From Chitinophaga rhizosphaerae (GTDB taxonomy: Bacteria; Bacteroidota; Bacteroidia; Chitinophagales; Chitinophagaceae), in assembly GCF_003958645.1 (NCBI RefSeq), contig NZ_RXLO01000019.1, positions 1 through 47,248 of the forward strand: a stretch of DNA of 47,248 bases, written 5' to 3'. The notes under the pieces were generated by a model. The model saw only the letters and a list, made by a program, of their open reading frames with translations. It ran no database searches and was not told the origin of the DNA. Of the stretch, positions 38,758-47,173 are shown in pieces. Position numbers and translations under genes: made by a program. The first letter of the stretch is position 1. Every line of letters begins with the position of its first letter.

Positions 38758-40437
38758 TTAATTCCCCTGTCCGAAGGCAGGACTGTTCTTATCGAACCAT
38801 AGGCGTTGAGCCGCCAGGGTGGTAGCGGTTCTGTCGTTGGGCGTAAAGCCCTGTTCCTGCTGCGCTTTCAGCCAATTTTCGTTATTCGTGCCGAGGGCGG
38901 GCTCATCCAGCGCATAGCGGCGCGGAATAGGCTCGTTCCAGGCATTGCGGGGGTAAAAGGCCGAGTTGTTTTTCGGGTACCCCGTGCGGCGGCAGAACGT
39001 GAACGCTTCGTTGGCGAGGCGGTAGAAATTGAGGTACTCCTGGATGTAAATCCGTTCGAGATCGTTCACCCCGTTGAATTTCACGTTGGGATGATTGAGA
39101 TACGCGGCCACCTGCGCGTTCCCGTCGCCCGAAAGCCCCGTAGTGCTTTCTGCGGCTGCCGCAATGGCGTTCATGGTGCGGAGCGACGATTCCACGCCGC
39201 GCTTGTACCAGTCTTCAGCAGAACCTTTCGTATCAAATCCTGTTCCATGGCCTTTCTGGATGAGTTCGGCGATATAGAAACAGGTTTCGGCGCGGGTCAC
39301 CATATAATCGAGCATACGGCCTGTGGTATTGCTCCCGTATCGCGGCGCGAAGAACTTCTTGTTGATGAAACCGATGAGCCGCCACTTGTTATTGCCGCCG
39401 GCATCGAACGTGGATTTGTACCAGGTGGCTTTCACGGGATCGGTGGTCCAGTCTGCGGGACCGCCCTGCCAGCGCACCATCGGGTCGTTCACGTTAATAA
39501 ATGCGGGCAATGTTTTGCCGTATTTGGTCAGCGTGTCTTTGAAATCCCCTACCAGGTCGTTCGGCGTGAAATAAATGGGCAAACGCGGATCGTTGGTAGA
39601 TTTGAGGAAGTTGATGATAGACGAGGTGCCGAAGCGCGGGCTGCGGTAATCGATATCGTTGCCGATGGGGTTCCAGGTGGGGCGGTCGTATTTGAACTGC
39701 GACTCGTCCGTATCGATGGGCCCTGCGGCGCTGGTCATCACTTCGCGGAACACGCGTTTGGTGACGTTGACGTCGGCCTTTTCGTACCGCACGGCGATAC
39801 GGAGCTTCAGCGTGTTGGCAAGCTTGGCCCAGTGCAGCCAGTTGTTGGCGTAGTACAGGTCAGACTGCCCGAACCCGATCTGGTTGCCGCCGGGCTGGCC
39901 GAGGGAGTCGATGGCGAGGGAAAGCTCCCGGAGCCAGGTGTCGTACAACGCTTTCTGATTATCATATTCCGGGCGAAGCTCACCGGTATAGCGGGCCTGC
40001 ATGGCCTGGGTATACGGCAGGGAGCCGTTCATGTCCGTCGTTTTCAGCGCCTGGAGGATGCCCAGCACGTAAGTGGCCGCGCGGATGTTGCGGTAGCGGT
40101 CCCGGTCGGGCAGGCCGCTGCTGTACCGGCGGATTTCCACGAGGTTGGGCAGCACGTTGTTATACAGCACGCGATAGCGGCTGTTGACGTTGTTGGACAG
40201 TTCATATGGGTCTGTGGTAAGGTGCTGGGTGAAGCGCAGCAGCTGCTCCAGGTTTTCCCACACCCATTCCGCGCCCTGGTAATTTTCCACGCTCTCGCAG
40301 GAATAGGCGAAGAGCGCGGCCATGTCGGGCGTGGTCACAACGCTGGGATCGGTGTTGATATCCGCGAAATCCTTCTTGCAGGAAGCGGAAAAAAGCGCGG
40401 CGGCCGATATGATGGAAAGGATCGTTAACTTTTTCAT
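38758..40437 (-). CDS. SusD/RagB-like outer-membrane lipoprotein (SusD-like_2)
   Basis: Protein of 559 residues. The lipoprotein signal ends at lipobox FSASC (Cys20). The start of the mature part, KKDFADINTDPSVVTTPDMA, and ENLEQLLRFTQHLT belong to the SusD-like_2 family, a helical TPR-type substrate-binding protein on the outer membrane. Later marks are NWLHWAKLANTLKLRIAVRY, MVTRAETCFYIAELIQKGHG, YIQEYLNFY and RIPRRYALDEPALGTNNENW-like C-terminal region. It forms a lid on the SusC channel encoded 24 bases upstream. The substrate is unknown; no glycan enzymes are nearby. The ATG at 40437 is taken because it gives a canonical lipoprotein signal. Confidence 0.93.
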   Translation of the reverse strand: MKKLTILSIISAAALFSASCKKDFADINTDPSVVTTPDMAALFAYSCESVENYQGAEWVWENLEQLLRFTQHLTTDPYELSNNVNSRYRVLYNNVLPNLVEIRRYSSGLPDRDRYRNIRAATYVLGILQALKTTDMNGSLPYTQAMQARYTGELRPEYDNQKALYDTWLRELSLAIDSLGQPGGNQIGFGQSDLYYANNWLHWAKLANTLKLRIAVRYEKADVNVTKRVFREVMTSAAGPIDTDESQFKYDRPTWNPIGNDIDYRSPRFGTSSIINFLKSTNDPRLPIYFTPNDLVGDFKDTLTKYGKTLPAFINVNDPMVRWQGGPADWTTDPVKATWYKSTFDAGGNNKWRLIGFINKKFFAPRYGSNTTGRMLDYMVTRAETCFYIAELIQKGHGTGFDTKGSAEDWYKRGVESSLRTMNAIAAAAESTTGLSGDGNAQVAAYLNHPNVKFNGVNDLERIYIQEYLNFYRLANEAFTFCRRTGYPKNNSAFYPRNAWNEPIPRRYALDEPALGTNNENWLKAQQEQGFTPNDRTATTLAAQRLWFDKNSPAFGQGN

Positions 40438-40461
40438 GTGTTTCGTTTGAAGGGTGAACAA

Positions 40462-43400
40462 CTAGAATCCGGCGCGGATGGTGAACACGAAATTCCTGGT
40501 CATGGGCGGCACAAAGCCTTCTTCCTTGTTCACGCTCGTTCTGTTGGAGTTGTTGGCCGCCGGGTTGAAATTGTTCGGAAGCGTATTGTACAGGTAACCG
40601 AGATCGCGGCCGATGATGCTCACCTGCAGGTTGTTCAGGCGCAGCCGTTCGGCGAAGCTTGCGGGCAGCGTGTAATTCAGCGCGATCTGCCGCAGCGCGA
40701 TCCAGGAGTTTTCCACGACCCAGTAATCGCCCACCGCGGTGGAGAACGAACCGTAACGGTAGCTGTATTGCGGAAGGTGCGTGGGTTCTACGTACCCTTT
40801 TTCATACGCTTCGCGGAACGTCATCCCGGAAACATCCACCTGTGTGCCGTTGGGCTGCTCGATCGTCTGGCCATTGTCGAACACCCCGTCGGGGATGATG
40901 CCGTCGTCGTACGTGCCCAGGTCGTTGGGATATTTGCTCGTCCAGGAAATACCGCCATGTTCCGCGTCGCGGCCCTGCAGTGAGGATTTGAAGATACCGG
41001 TGTGGGTGCCGTAGCGCATGGAGTGCATCACCATATCGCCGCCGATCTTGGCGTCGAACAGCACGTTCAGGGAGAAATTCCTGTAACGGAACGTATTGTC
41101 GAAGCTGGAACGGAAATCGGGGTTGATGTCTCCCACGTCCATCCATTCATTGCTCCGTTGCGGGAATGCCGCGCGGGCGTCTGAGCGCCATGCCAGCACC
41201 GTTTTCCCGTTATTCGGGTGCGCGATGGGCTTGCCGTTGGCGTCGTAGGCCTGGTAGCTTTTGGAATGGATCCGGGTACGGATCACACCGTAGGCGCCCC
41301 CCACTTTCGCGTAAGGGATCTGGTCGTTGGAACCGAGCCCTTCTTCATCGAGCGCATAATATTCGCGGTCGCCATACAGTTCGATGATCTTGTTGCGGTT
41401 CCGGGTGAAGGTGAGCGTCGTATTCCAGTTGAAGTTTTTCGTTTGCACGGGCGTAGCATTCAAGGAGATTTCGATCCCTTTGTTCTGAATGTTGCCGGCA
41501 TTGATGAGCTGGCTGTTCACGCCGGATTCGGCCGCTGCGGGGATGAGGATACCCTGGTTGAAGGTATTGTCTTTGTAGACTGTCAAATCCACGCCCAGCC
41601 TGTCTTTCATGAACCGTACATCGACCCCTGCCTCCAGCGCGCGCTTGCGGCGGGGCTTGAGGCTTTTGTCGACCATATACGATTGCCCCTGCGAATTGAG
41701 GATGTACGCGAGCATGGGGATGTTGTTGCCGTTCGCCTGTGAGAAACCTCTCAGCTGGAAGCCGGGGTTGAGGACGAAGGGGTCCATATCGCCGCCGAGC
41801 CATGCCACGTTGCCCCGCAGTTTCCCGAACGATATGAATTCGGGCAGTTTGAACGTTTCGGAGAAAATCCACGAAAGGCTCACCGCCGGATAGTTGTAAA
41901 AGTTGAAGCCGGTACCGTCGCTATACGTGAGGGCCGACGACCAGTCGCCGCGCCAGGTGGTCTGCAGGTACAGTTGTTCCTTCCAGGCGAGGTCGGCGCT
42001 GGCATAGATGGAATTGATGGTTTTACGCGTGCGCACGCCGCCCGTCGAAATCTGCGGTTTCTTCGAGTTGGCGAGGAAATAGTTGCCGGGGAAGATGAGG
42101 CCCCCGTCTGTTTCGCTGAGGGAGTACACGTTGTTGTAGCGTTGTGTTTCGCCGCCCACGTAACCGTTCAGGGAAAGGTCTTTGGTGAGCTGTTTGGTGA
42201 CAACGCCCATCCATTTCATGAACCAGGCGCGTTTCTGTGTAAGGCCGAGGCCGTATTTGCCGCCGCTGGTATTGTCTTCTCCCTTGAAATCGAATCCCTG
42301 CCCCAGTTCTTTCGATTCGTTCTTGATGCTGATATTGCTGAAGTTCCCTTCCAGCTGCAATCTCAACCAGTTTGTTATGGTGGCGTTGATCGCGAGGCGG
42401 CCGCGGAACATCTGTTCGTCCTGCAGGTAATTGTTCTCGAAAATCCGGAACCAGTAATCGGCGCCGGGCACGAAATTCGTTTCGTTGGGATCGTATACTT
42501 TAGGCACCCCGCCGAGCGCACTGGTGTATTTGCTGCGCTGCATCCAGTATTTGGTGTCGTAGTTGCGGGGGAAGATCCAGATGAAGTTATTGAGCCCCAG
42601 CTGCGGCGGGTTCTCGGCCTGGATGTTGGTGTAATCGGCACCGGCGTCGAGGCTGATGAAGCTGGTCAGGTTATGGGTGGCGCGCAGGGTGAAGGCGTTT
42701 TTATTCATCTTGTTGCGGAAGTTGATGCCTTCGGCCTGGTTGCGGGAATAGGAAACCCGGAACGAGGATTTGTCGGTAGCCCCGTCGAGCGCCACGTTGG
42801 TGAGGTAGCCCACACCGGTCTGGAATGCGTCGAGGTAATTATTGGGAACGGCTTTGTATTCCGTCCAGGTACCGTCGTAGTTACGGACGCGCTGGTTGGC
42901 GAATTTTGGCCCCCAGTTCTCCAGTTCCCGGTTTTTCTGCGGGTCGATGTAAGGTTCGTTCGCATTGTTGGTGGGGAACACTTTCGTTTGCCAGTTGGTG
43001 CCGTTGGGATAGCCGGGGTCGCGGGTATCGGTGAAGAAAGCGCCCACGGTGCCGCCGCCGTATTCATTCTGGAAGTCCGGTCCGCGGTAAGGGTCCTGGA
43101 TGTTGAGGGATTGGCTGACGGACACGCCCCATCCTTTCTTCGTCCGCCCTTTCTTGGTGGTGATGAGCACCACGCCGTTGATGGCGCGGGTGCCGTAGAG
43201 CGCTGCGGCAGCGGAGCCTTTCAGCACGGAAACGCTTTCGAACTCTTCCATGTTGAGGTTCTTGAGATCGTTCCCGAAATCGCGCCCTTTCCCGTCGAAC
43301 GCGTCGTTTTCCACGATCACGCCGTCTACCACGAAAATGGGCTGGTTATTGAGGCTCAGGGTGGAGTTGCCGCGCAGCAGGATGCGCGAGTTGCCGAAAA

Positions 43401-44175
43401 GGCCGCCCGAGCCCTGGTCGATATTGATGCCGGGGGCTTTGCCCTGCAGGGCGTTGATGGGGTTCACTTCGTTGGTTTGCGCCAGGTCTGCGCCTTTCAC
43501 TTCGGAAACGGAATACCCCAGCGCGCGTTTCTCTTTCCGCTGGCCGAGGGCCGTTACGACTACTTCCGACAGTTCGCGTTTGGATTCCTGGAGCACTACG
43601 TCGTAATTCCCCGCCGGTCCTACGACAATTTCCTGTGCGGCGAATCCGATGGCGGTAAACACGAGCACGGCGCCTTCTTCGGCGTCGATCTCGAAAAACC
43701 CGTCGGCATTCGTTACCGCGCCTTTGGAAGTACCTTTCACGGTAACCGTTACGCCGGGAACGCTGGTGCCGTCGGCCGCCTTCACGCGGCCCGTCACTTT
43801 CTTGAAAAGCGCGTCGCGGGAGATGACCACTTTCACCCCGTCTTTCTGGATAATGATCTGGTTGCCTACAACTTCGTAACTGACGTTATAGGGCTGCAGG
43901 AGCGATTGCAGCACGTCGCCGAGGCGCGTGTCGCTCACGGAGAGGCTCACGATGCTGGTGAGCGGAATGGTCCGGGTAGCATAGGCGAACTTGACGGAAG
44001 CCGCCTCTTCGATCTTGCCGAGCACATTTTTCAGTTCCTTGTTGGCTACGGTAAGGGAAATTTTTTTGTCGAGTACGCCTTGTGCGCCGGCGACCGCTGC
44101 CATGGCGGAAGTCACGAAAATGCACAGCAAGGTCTTCAACAGCGCTACCCGCATCATGAAACGGATGGTGTTCAT
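40462..44175 (-). CDS. SusC/RagA-family TonB-dependent outer-membrane transporter with STN domain
   Basis: Protein of 1,237 residues. A signal peptide (LLKTLLCIFVTSAMAAVAGAQ) is followed by an STN (secretin/TonB N-terminal) domain (about 35-115), which in such proteins signals to a FecR anti-sigma factor. Next come a carboxypeptidase-D-like domain (about 128-200, GRVKAADGTSVPGVTVTVKG), a plug domain (NPINALQGKAPGINIDQGSG, VLKGSAAAALYGTRAINGV) and the barrel, ending with the aromatic-rich FVFTIRAGF. Its STN domain fits regulation by the FecR and sigma genes just upstream. It pairs with SusD to import an unknown ligand using TonB energy. Confidence 0.96.
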   Translation of the reverse strand: MNTIRFMMRVALLKTLLCIFVTSAMAAVAGAQGVLDKKISLTVANKELKNVLGKIEEAASVKFAYATRTIPLTSIVSLSVSDTRLGDVLQSLLQPYNVSYEVVGNQIIIQKDGVKVVISRDALFKKVTGRVKAADGTSVPGVTVTVKGTSKGAVTNADGFFEIDAEEGAVLVFTAIGFAAQEIVVGPAGNYDVVLQESKRELSEVVVTALGQRKEKRALGYSVSEVKGADLAQTNEVNPINALQGKAPGINIDQGSGGLFGNSRILLRGNSTLSLNNQPIFVVDGVIVENDAFDGKGRDFGNDLKNLNMEEFESVSVLKGSAAAALYGTRAINGVVLITTKKGRTKKGWGVSVSQSLNIQDPYRGPDFQNEYGGGTVGAFFTDTRDPGYPNGTNWQTKVFPTNNANEPYIDPQKNRELENWGPKFANQRVRNYDGTWTEYKAVPNNYLDAFQTGVGYLTNVALDGATDKSSFRVSYSRNQAEGINFRNKMNKNAFTLRATHNLTSFISLDAGADYTNIQAENPPQLGLNNFIWIFPRNYDTKYWMQRSKYTSALGGVPKVYDPNETNFVPGADYWFRIFENNYLQDEQMFRGRLAINATITNWLRLQLEGNFSNISIKNESKELGQGFDFKGEDNTSGGKYGLGLTQKRAWFMKWMGVVTKQLTKDLSLNGYVGGETQRYNNVYSLSETDGGLIFPGNYFLANSKKPQISTGGVRTRKTINSIYASADLAWKEQLYLQTTWRGDWSSALTYSDGTGFNFYNYPAVSLSWIFSETFKLPEFISFGKLRGNVAWLGGDMDPFVLNPGFQLRGFSQANGNNIPMLAYILNSQGQSYMVDKSLKPRRKRALEAGVDVRFMKDRLGVDLTVYKDNTFNQGILIPAAAESGVNSQLINAGNIQNKGIEISLNATPVQTKNFNWNTTLTFTRNRNKIIELYGDREYYALDEEGLGSNDQIPYAKVGGAYGVIRTRIHSKSYQAYDANGKPIAHPNNGKTVLAWRSDARAAFPQRSNEWMDVGDINPDFRSSFDNTFRYRNFSLNVLFDAKIGGDMVMHSMRYGTHTGIFKSSLQGRDAEHGGISWTSKYPNDLGTYDDGIIPDGVFDNGQTIEQPNGTQVDVSGMTFREAYEKGYVEPTHLPQYSYRYGSFSTAVGDYWVVENSWIALRQIALNYTLPASFAERLRLNNLQVSIIGRDLGYLYNTLPNNFNPAANNSNRTSVNKEEGFVPPMTRNFVFTIRAGF

Positions 44176-44241
44176 ACGCTTGATTTTTGGTTGACAGTAA
44201 ATGTGGAATCGTTTGATCAGGGTACGGTGGAGCGGGAGCGA

Positions 44242-45279
44242 TCAGCAGCCAGGACCAGTAATCCGTACTTCATTGTTCACTATTTCGTATGTAGCGCCCA
44301 GCACTTTGCAGAGCACGTCCAGTTTATCGTAAAAAGTGCCTTCTTCGAGAGACACGGTAATCCTGCATTTTTCGAACAGCCGCCTGTCGTAACGGATATT
44401 GACGGCATAAGTTCCGGACAGCTCGTCTATCACCACCGGGGCCGGAGTTTCGTCGAATCGGAACCGTGGCGTTGGCGGAACGGGATTTTCGAGGATGGTT
44501 TTATTGATAACAACCGACTTGGCCATCGTGTTGCGTCCGGCGTCATAAACCGCCTGTTCGTTGGGCAGCAAAATCCAGGCGCTATTGTCTCCCGCATGTG
44601 AAACGGACACTTTTCCCGAGCGCACGGCCACCGTGATGCTGCGTCCCCCGCTGATCCGGAAGCTGGTACCCAGTACGCGGGTCACCACTTTGCCGGCGAA
44701 CACGGTGAAGGGCCGCTTCGGGTCGGGGGATACTTCGAAGAAAGCCGATCCTTCCAGCCGCACGTTCCGGGCATCCGGGCCCGGCAGGCTTTGGAAATGC
44801 ACCTTCGCGCCGGGGCTCAGCGTAATCCGCGAACCGTCTACCATTAATACGGTTTTCAGTCCCGCCCCGTTATTGGCCGCCGAAATTTCCCCATTTCCTC
44901 CCTTTACAACGGCGGGCGCTTCCATGGCCATATTCCCGTCTCCTCCGGGCCGCCCGTTCATCCACCACCATCCCGCGCCGGCCAGCAGCAAAACTACCGC
45001 AGCGGCCGCAGCGTAAGGCATCCAGCGGAATTTCGGGCGGAGGGCGCCCTGCATCTTTTCCCATATTTCCCCGGCCAGCATATCGGCCGGTATGTCGGAT
45101 TCCGCGGCATGAACGGCCAATACGGCGCTTCGGCAGCGATCTACCAGGACGCGGCGCTCCGCATCCACCCCTATCCAGGCTTCCCAACGCGCGTCCCCTT
45201 CCGCCGAAGGGCGTAAAGTCCATTGCACGAAGTCGTCGTTTCGCAGTAAAATTTCCAGGTCGGATGGGTGGTTAGACAT
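44242..45279 (-). CDS. FecR-family anti-sigma factor
   Basis: Protein of 345 residues. A cytoplasmic anti-sigma region (about 1-87) precedes one membrane helix (about 88-107, AAAAAVVLLLAGAGWWWM). The periplasmic part has the FecR domain (about 140-240: TVLMVDGSRITLSPGAKVHF, RNVRLEGSAFFEV, FTVFAGKVVTRVLGTSF) and a C-terminal DUF4974 (about 270-345). It passes a signal from the SusC STN domain to the sigma factor. The start at 45279 (MSNHPSDLEILL) is preferred over an upstream TTG. It lies 121 bases after the sigma gene. Confidence 0.93.
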   Translation of the reverse strand: MSNHPSDLEILLRNDDFVQWTLRPSAEGDARWEAWIGVDAERRVLVDRCRSAVLAVHAAESDIPADMLAGEIWEKMQGALRPKFRWMPYAAAAAVVLLLAGAGWWWMNGRPGGDGNMAMEAPAVVKGGNGEISAANNGAGLKTVLMVDGSRITLSPGAKVHFQSLPGPDARNVRLEGSAFFEVSPDPKRPFTVFAGKVVTRVLGTSFRISGGRSITVAVRSGKVSVSHAGDNSAWILLPNEQAVYDAGRNTMAKSVVINKTILENPVPPTPRFRFDETPAPVVIDELSGTYAVNIRYDRRLFEKCRITVSLEEGTFYDKLDVLCKVLGATYEIVNNEVRITGPGC

Positions 45280-45400
45280 ATGCTGAGTGTGCTCGTTCCT
45301 AAATAGGTGACCCAACCCGCTCCGCGATACTCACCTGGAGGCGTTTTTTTTTGATTTTTTTTTCGGTGGGAGGAAAATTGCAGGGCTGCGGCCGTAATTA

Positions 45401-45988
45401 TCAGCCTGCGCGATAAATGACGATGAGCGCCAGCGCACCGGGCCCGAGCATTTCGCGGAGCTGCGACACGGCCCTGTGGAGAAGGTTGGCGGCGGATTGA
45501 TAATTGACGGACATGACGCTGGCGGCTTCTTCGGTACTCAGCCCCTGGTAAAACCGCAGGTTGATCATTTCCTGCTGGCGCTTCGGCAAGCGATCGATAG
45601 CCCGGCGGATGAGCTGGCGGCGGATGATTTCGCTTTCGTGCTCGAGGATGATGGATTCCGGGTTGGTAGTGTCTGCCTGTTCGGGGAGCGAATCGGCGTA
45701 CAGCAGGCGCACGGCCGCTTTCCGCATGAGTTTGTAGCGGAGGGCTTTCAACAGGTAGCCCCTCACCGAACCGGGCGACTGCAGGTTCGCGCGGGAGCGC
45801 CAAATTTCAACGAAAAGGTCCTGGATCACATCGCGCACCAACCCCTCGTCGCCGCTCACCCTGATCCCGTAAACGATCAATGGCGGGGCGTGTTCATCAT
45901 ACAACTGCGCAAACGCATCCCTGTCCCCTTTCCGGAAAGCCTCCCAGCCCGGGTCCGGTGCGGGAGGCGTGTTATCTTGTAGCGACAT
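45401..45988 (-). CDS. ECF sigma factor (Bacteroidota family)
   Basis: Protein of 195 residues. Region 2 (about 15-85) binds core enzyme and the -10 element: AFAQLYDEHAPPLIVYGIRV, VIQDLFVEIWRSRANLQ. Region 4 (about 125-180) has LPKRQQEMINLRFYQGLSTEEAASVMSVNYQSAANLLHRA, which reads the -35. It drives the FecR/SusC/SusD operon or other genes after release by FecR. It is the first gene of the regulatory set, divergent from the CurA-type oxidoreductase. Confidence 0.95.
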   Translation of the reverse strand: MSLQDNTPPAPDPGWEAFRKGDRDAFAQLYDEHAPPLIVYGIRVSGDEGLVRDVIQDLFVEIWRSRANLQSPGSVRGYLLKALRYKLMRKAAVRLLYADSLPEQADTTNPESIILEHESEIIRRQLIRRAIDRLPKRQQEMINLRFYQGLSTEEAASVMSVNYQSAANLLHRAVSQLREMLGPGALALIVIYRAG

Positions 45989-46012
45989 GCTGATACGGCG
46001 GCTTTCGTGCAG

Positions 46013-46020
46013 ACAAGGTA
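46013..46020 (-). promoter_or_regulatory. Possible -7 element of the sigma factor gene
   Basis: On the minus strand TACCTTGT matches TAnnTTTG at six of eight positions and ends 24 bases before the ATG at 45988. Support is weak. Confidence 0.3.
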
Positions 46021-46093
46021 TGCATTATTCGTAAAAAATCCGATTTCGCCCGTCAACCGGCAACCAAACCCCGCGCGCAAGGGTTATTACAAC

Positions 46094-47095
46094 ATGAAAC
46101 AGGTAAAACAGATCACGTTCGCCGCACGGCCCACCGGGCTGCCCGACGCTTCCATTTTCCGGATAGACGAGGTGCCTTTGCCCGACGCGAAGGAAGGCGA
46201 GCTCCAGCTGAAAGGCATGTTCTATTCCGTGGACCCTTACATGCGCGGACGGATGAACGATGCGGAATCCTACGTACCCCCGTTCCAGGTGAACAACGCG
46301 CTGGAAGGCGGCGTGGTGGCGGAAGTGACCGTTTCCCGCGATCCCCGGTTCCAGCCGGGAGACGTGGTGCTCGGCCCTTATCTCCCCTGGCGCACGGAAA
46401 TGACCGTTCCCGCATCCGCCGTTCAAAAAGTCGACGCCAACATCGCGCCGCCCAGTTATTACCTCGGTGTGCTGGGGATGACGGGCCTAACGGCTTACAT
46501 CGGACTGATGGACATCGGCAAGCCCAAAGCCGGCGAAACCGTTGTGGTATCCGGTGCTGCCGGGGCGGTCGGTTCCGTAGTGGGGCAAATCGCGAAGCAT
46601 TTGGGTTGCAGGGCGGTGGGGATCGCCGGGTCGGAAGAAAAAGTGAAACTGCTGACGGATTACTTCGGATTCGATGCCGCCATTAATTACAACGAGCCGG
46701 GGCTGGACGACCGCCTGTCTACCCTTTGCCCCAATGGCGTGGATATTTACTTCGACAATGTGGGCGGCGAAGTGTCTGACGCGGTGATGAGACAGCTGAA
46801 TTTCTTCGCGCGGGTGCCGCTTTGCGGGCAGATCTCCTACTATAACGCCACGGAAGCGCCGACCGGCCCCCGCTGGCAGGGGCTCATGGTGACGCGGAGC
46901 ATCCTCATGCAGGGGTTCATCATCCGCAATTACGCATCCCGATTCCGGGAAGGGATCGAGTTTTTGGCGCCGCTCGTGAAGGCAGGCAAAATCAAGTCGG
47001 AGGAAACCGTGGCGGAAGGGTTCGAGAAACTCCCGGAAGCCCTGCTTGGCCTGTTTTCCGGCAAAAACAAAGGAAAAATGATCGTAAAAGCCTGA
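46094..47095 (+). CDS. NADP-dependent MDR-family oxidoreductase (CurA/PTGR-like)
   Basis: Protein of 333 residues of the zinc-free medium-chain dehydrogenase family. MFYSVDPYMRGRM is the typical substrate-side motif, and the nucleotide-binding site is GAAGAVGSVVGQIAKHLGC (about 153-171). GVDIYFDNVGGEVSDAVM and GQISYYNATEAPTGPRW follow in the usual order. No zinc ligands are present. Family members reduce the double bond of alpha,beta-unsaturated ketones with NADPH (curcumin, prostaglandins, enones). The ATG at 46094 is used; an earlier frame has no family similarity. It is divergent from the sigma gene, and its terminator is apparently split by an insertion sequence. Confidence 0.93.
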   Translation: MKQVKQITFAARPTGLPDASIFRIDEVPLPDAKEGELQLKGMFYSVDPYMRGRMNDAESYVPPFQVNNALEGGVVAEVTVSRDPRFQPGDVVLGPYLPWRTEMTVPASAVQKVDANIAPPSYYLGVLGMTGLTAYIGLMDIGKPKAGETVVVSGAAGAVGSVVGQIAKHLGCRAVGIAGSEEKVKLLTDYFGFDAAINYNEPGLDDRLSTLCPNGVDIYFDNVGGEVSDAVMRQLNFFARVPLCGQISYYNATEAPTGPRWQGLMVTRSILMQGFIIRNYASRFREGIEFLAPLVKAGKIKSEETVAEGFEKLPEALLGLFSGKNKGKMIVKA

Positions 47096-47108
47096 TGGTC
47101 CGGGCATT

Positions 47109-47126
47109 AAAAAAAAGCCGTCCCGG
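47109..47126 (+). terminator. Left half of an interrupted terminator
   Basis: A run of eight A (47109-47116) is followed by GCCGTCCCGG (47117-47126), 13 bases after the oxidoreductase stop. Other terminators in this window begin just like this (A-run, GCCGTCCC arm) and close with the complementary arm and a T-run. Here the second arm is missing because the insertion sequence starts at 47131. Confidence 0.45.
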
Positions 47127-47133
47127 TATGTGT

Positions 47134-47170
47134 AATGCCCCCCAAAAGTTGGACACTTTAGGGGGGCATT
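47134..47170 (+). terminator. Hairpin in front of the IS3 transposase gene
   Basis: Perfect 10-bp arms AATGCCCCCC (47134-47143) and GGGGGGCATT (47161-47170) surround a 17-base loop and run into TTT. The second arm ends 3 bases before the transposase ATG. It could stop incoming transcripts from the oxidoreductase or hide the ribosome site in them, limiting transposase made by read-through. Confidence 0.65.
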
Positions 47171-47173
47171 TTT

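Noticed and set aside
38806..40428. A 540-codon frame opposite SusD
   Set aside because: Antisense shadow of a clear SusD gene; no family features.
41974..44601. A very long open frame opposite SusC (875 codons)
   Set aside because: It is a GC-rich antisense shadow with compositional bias in G, V, E and H, while the minus strand encodes an unmistakable SusC and FecR.
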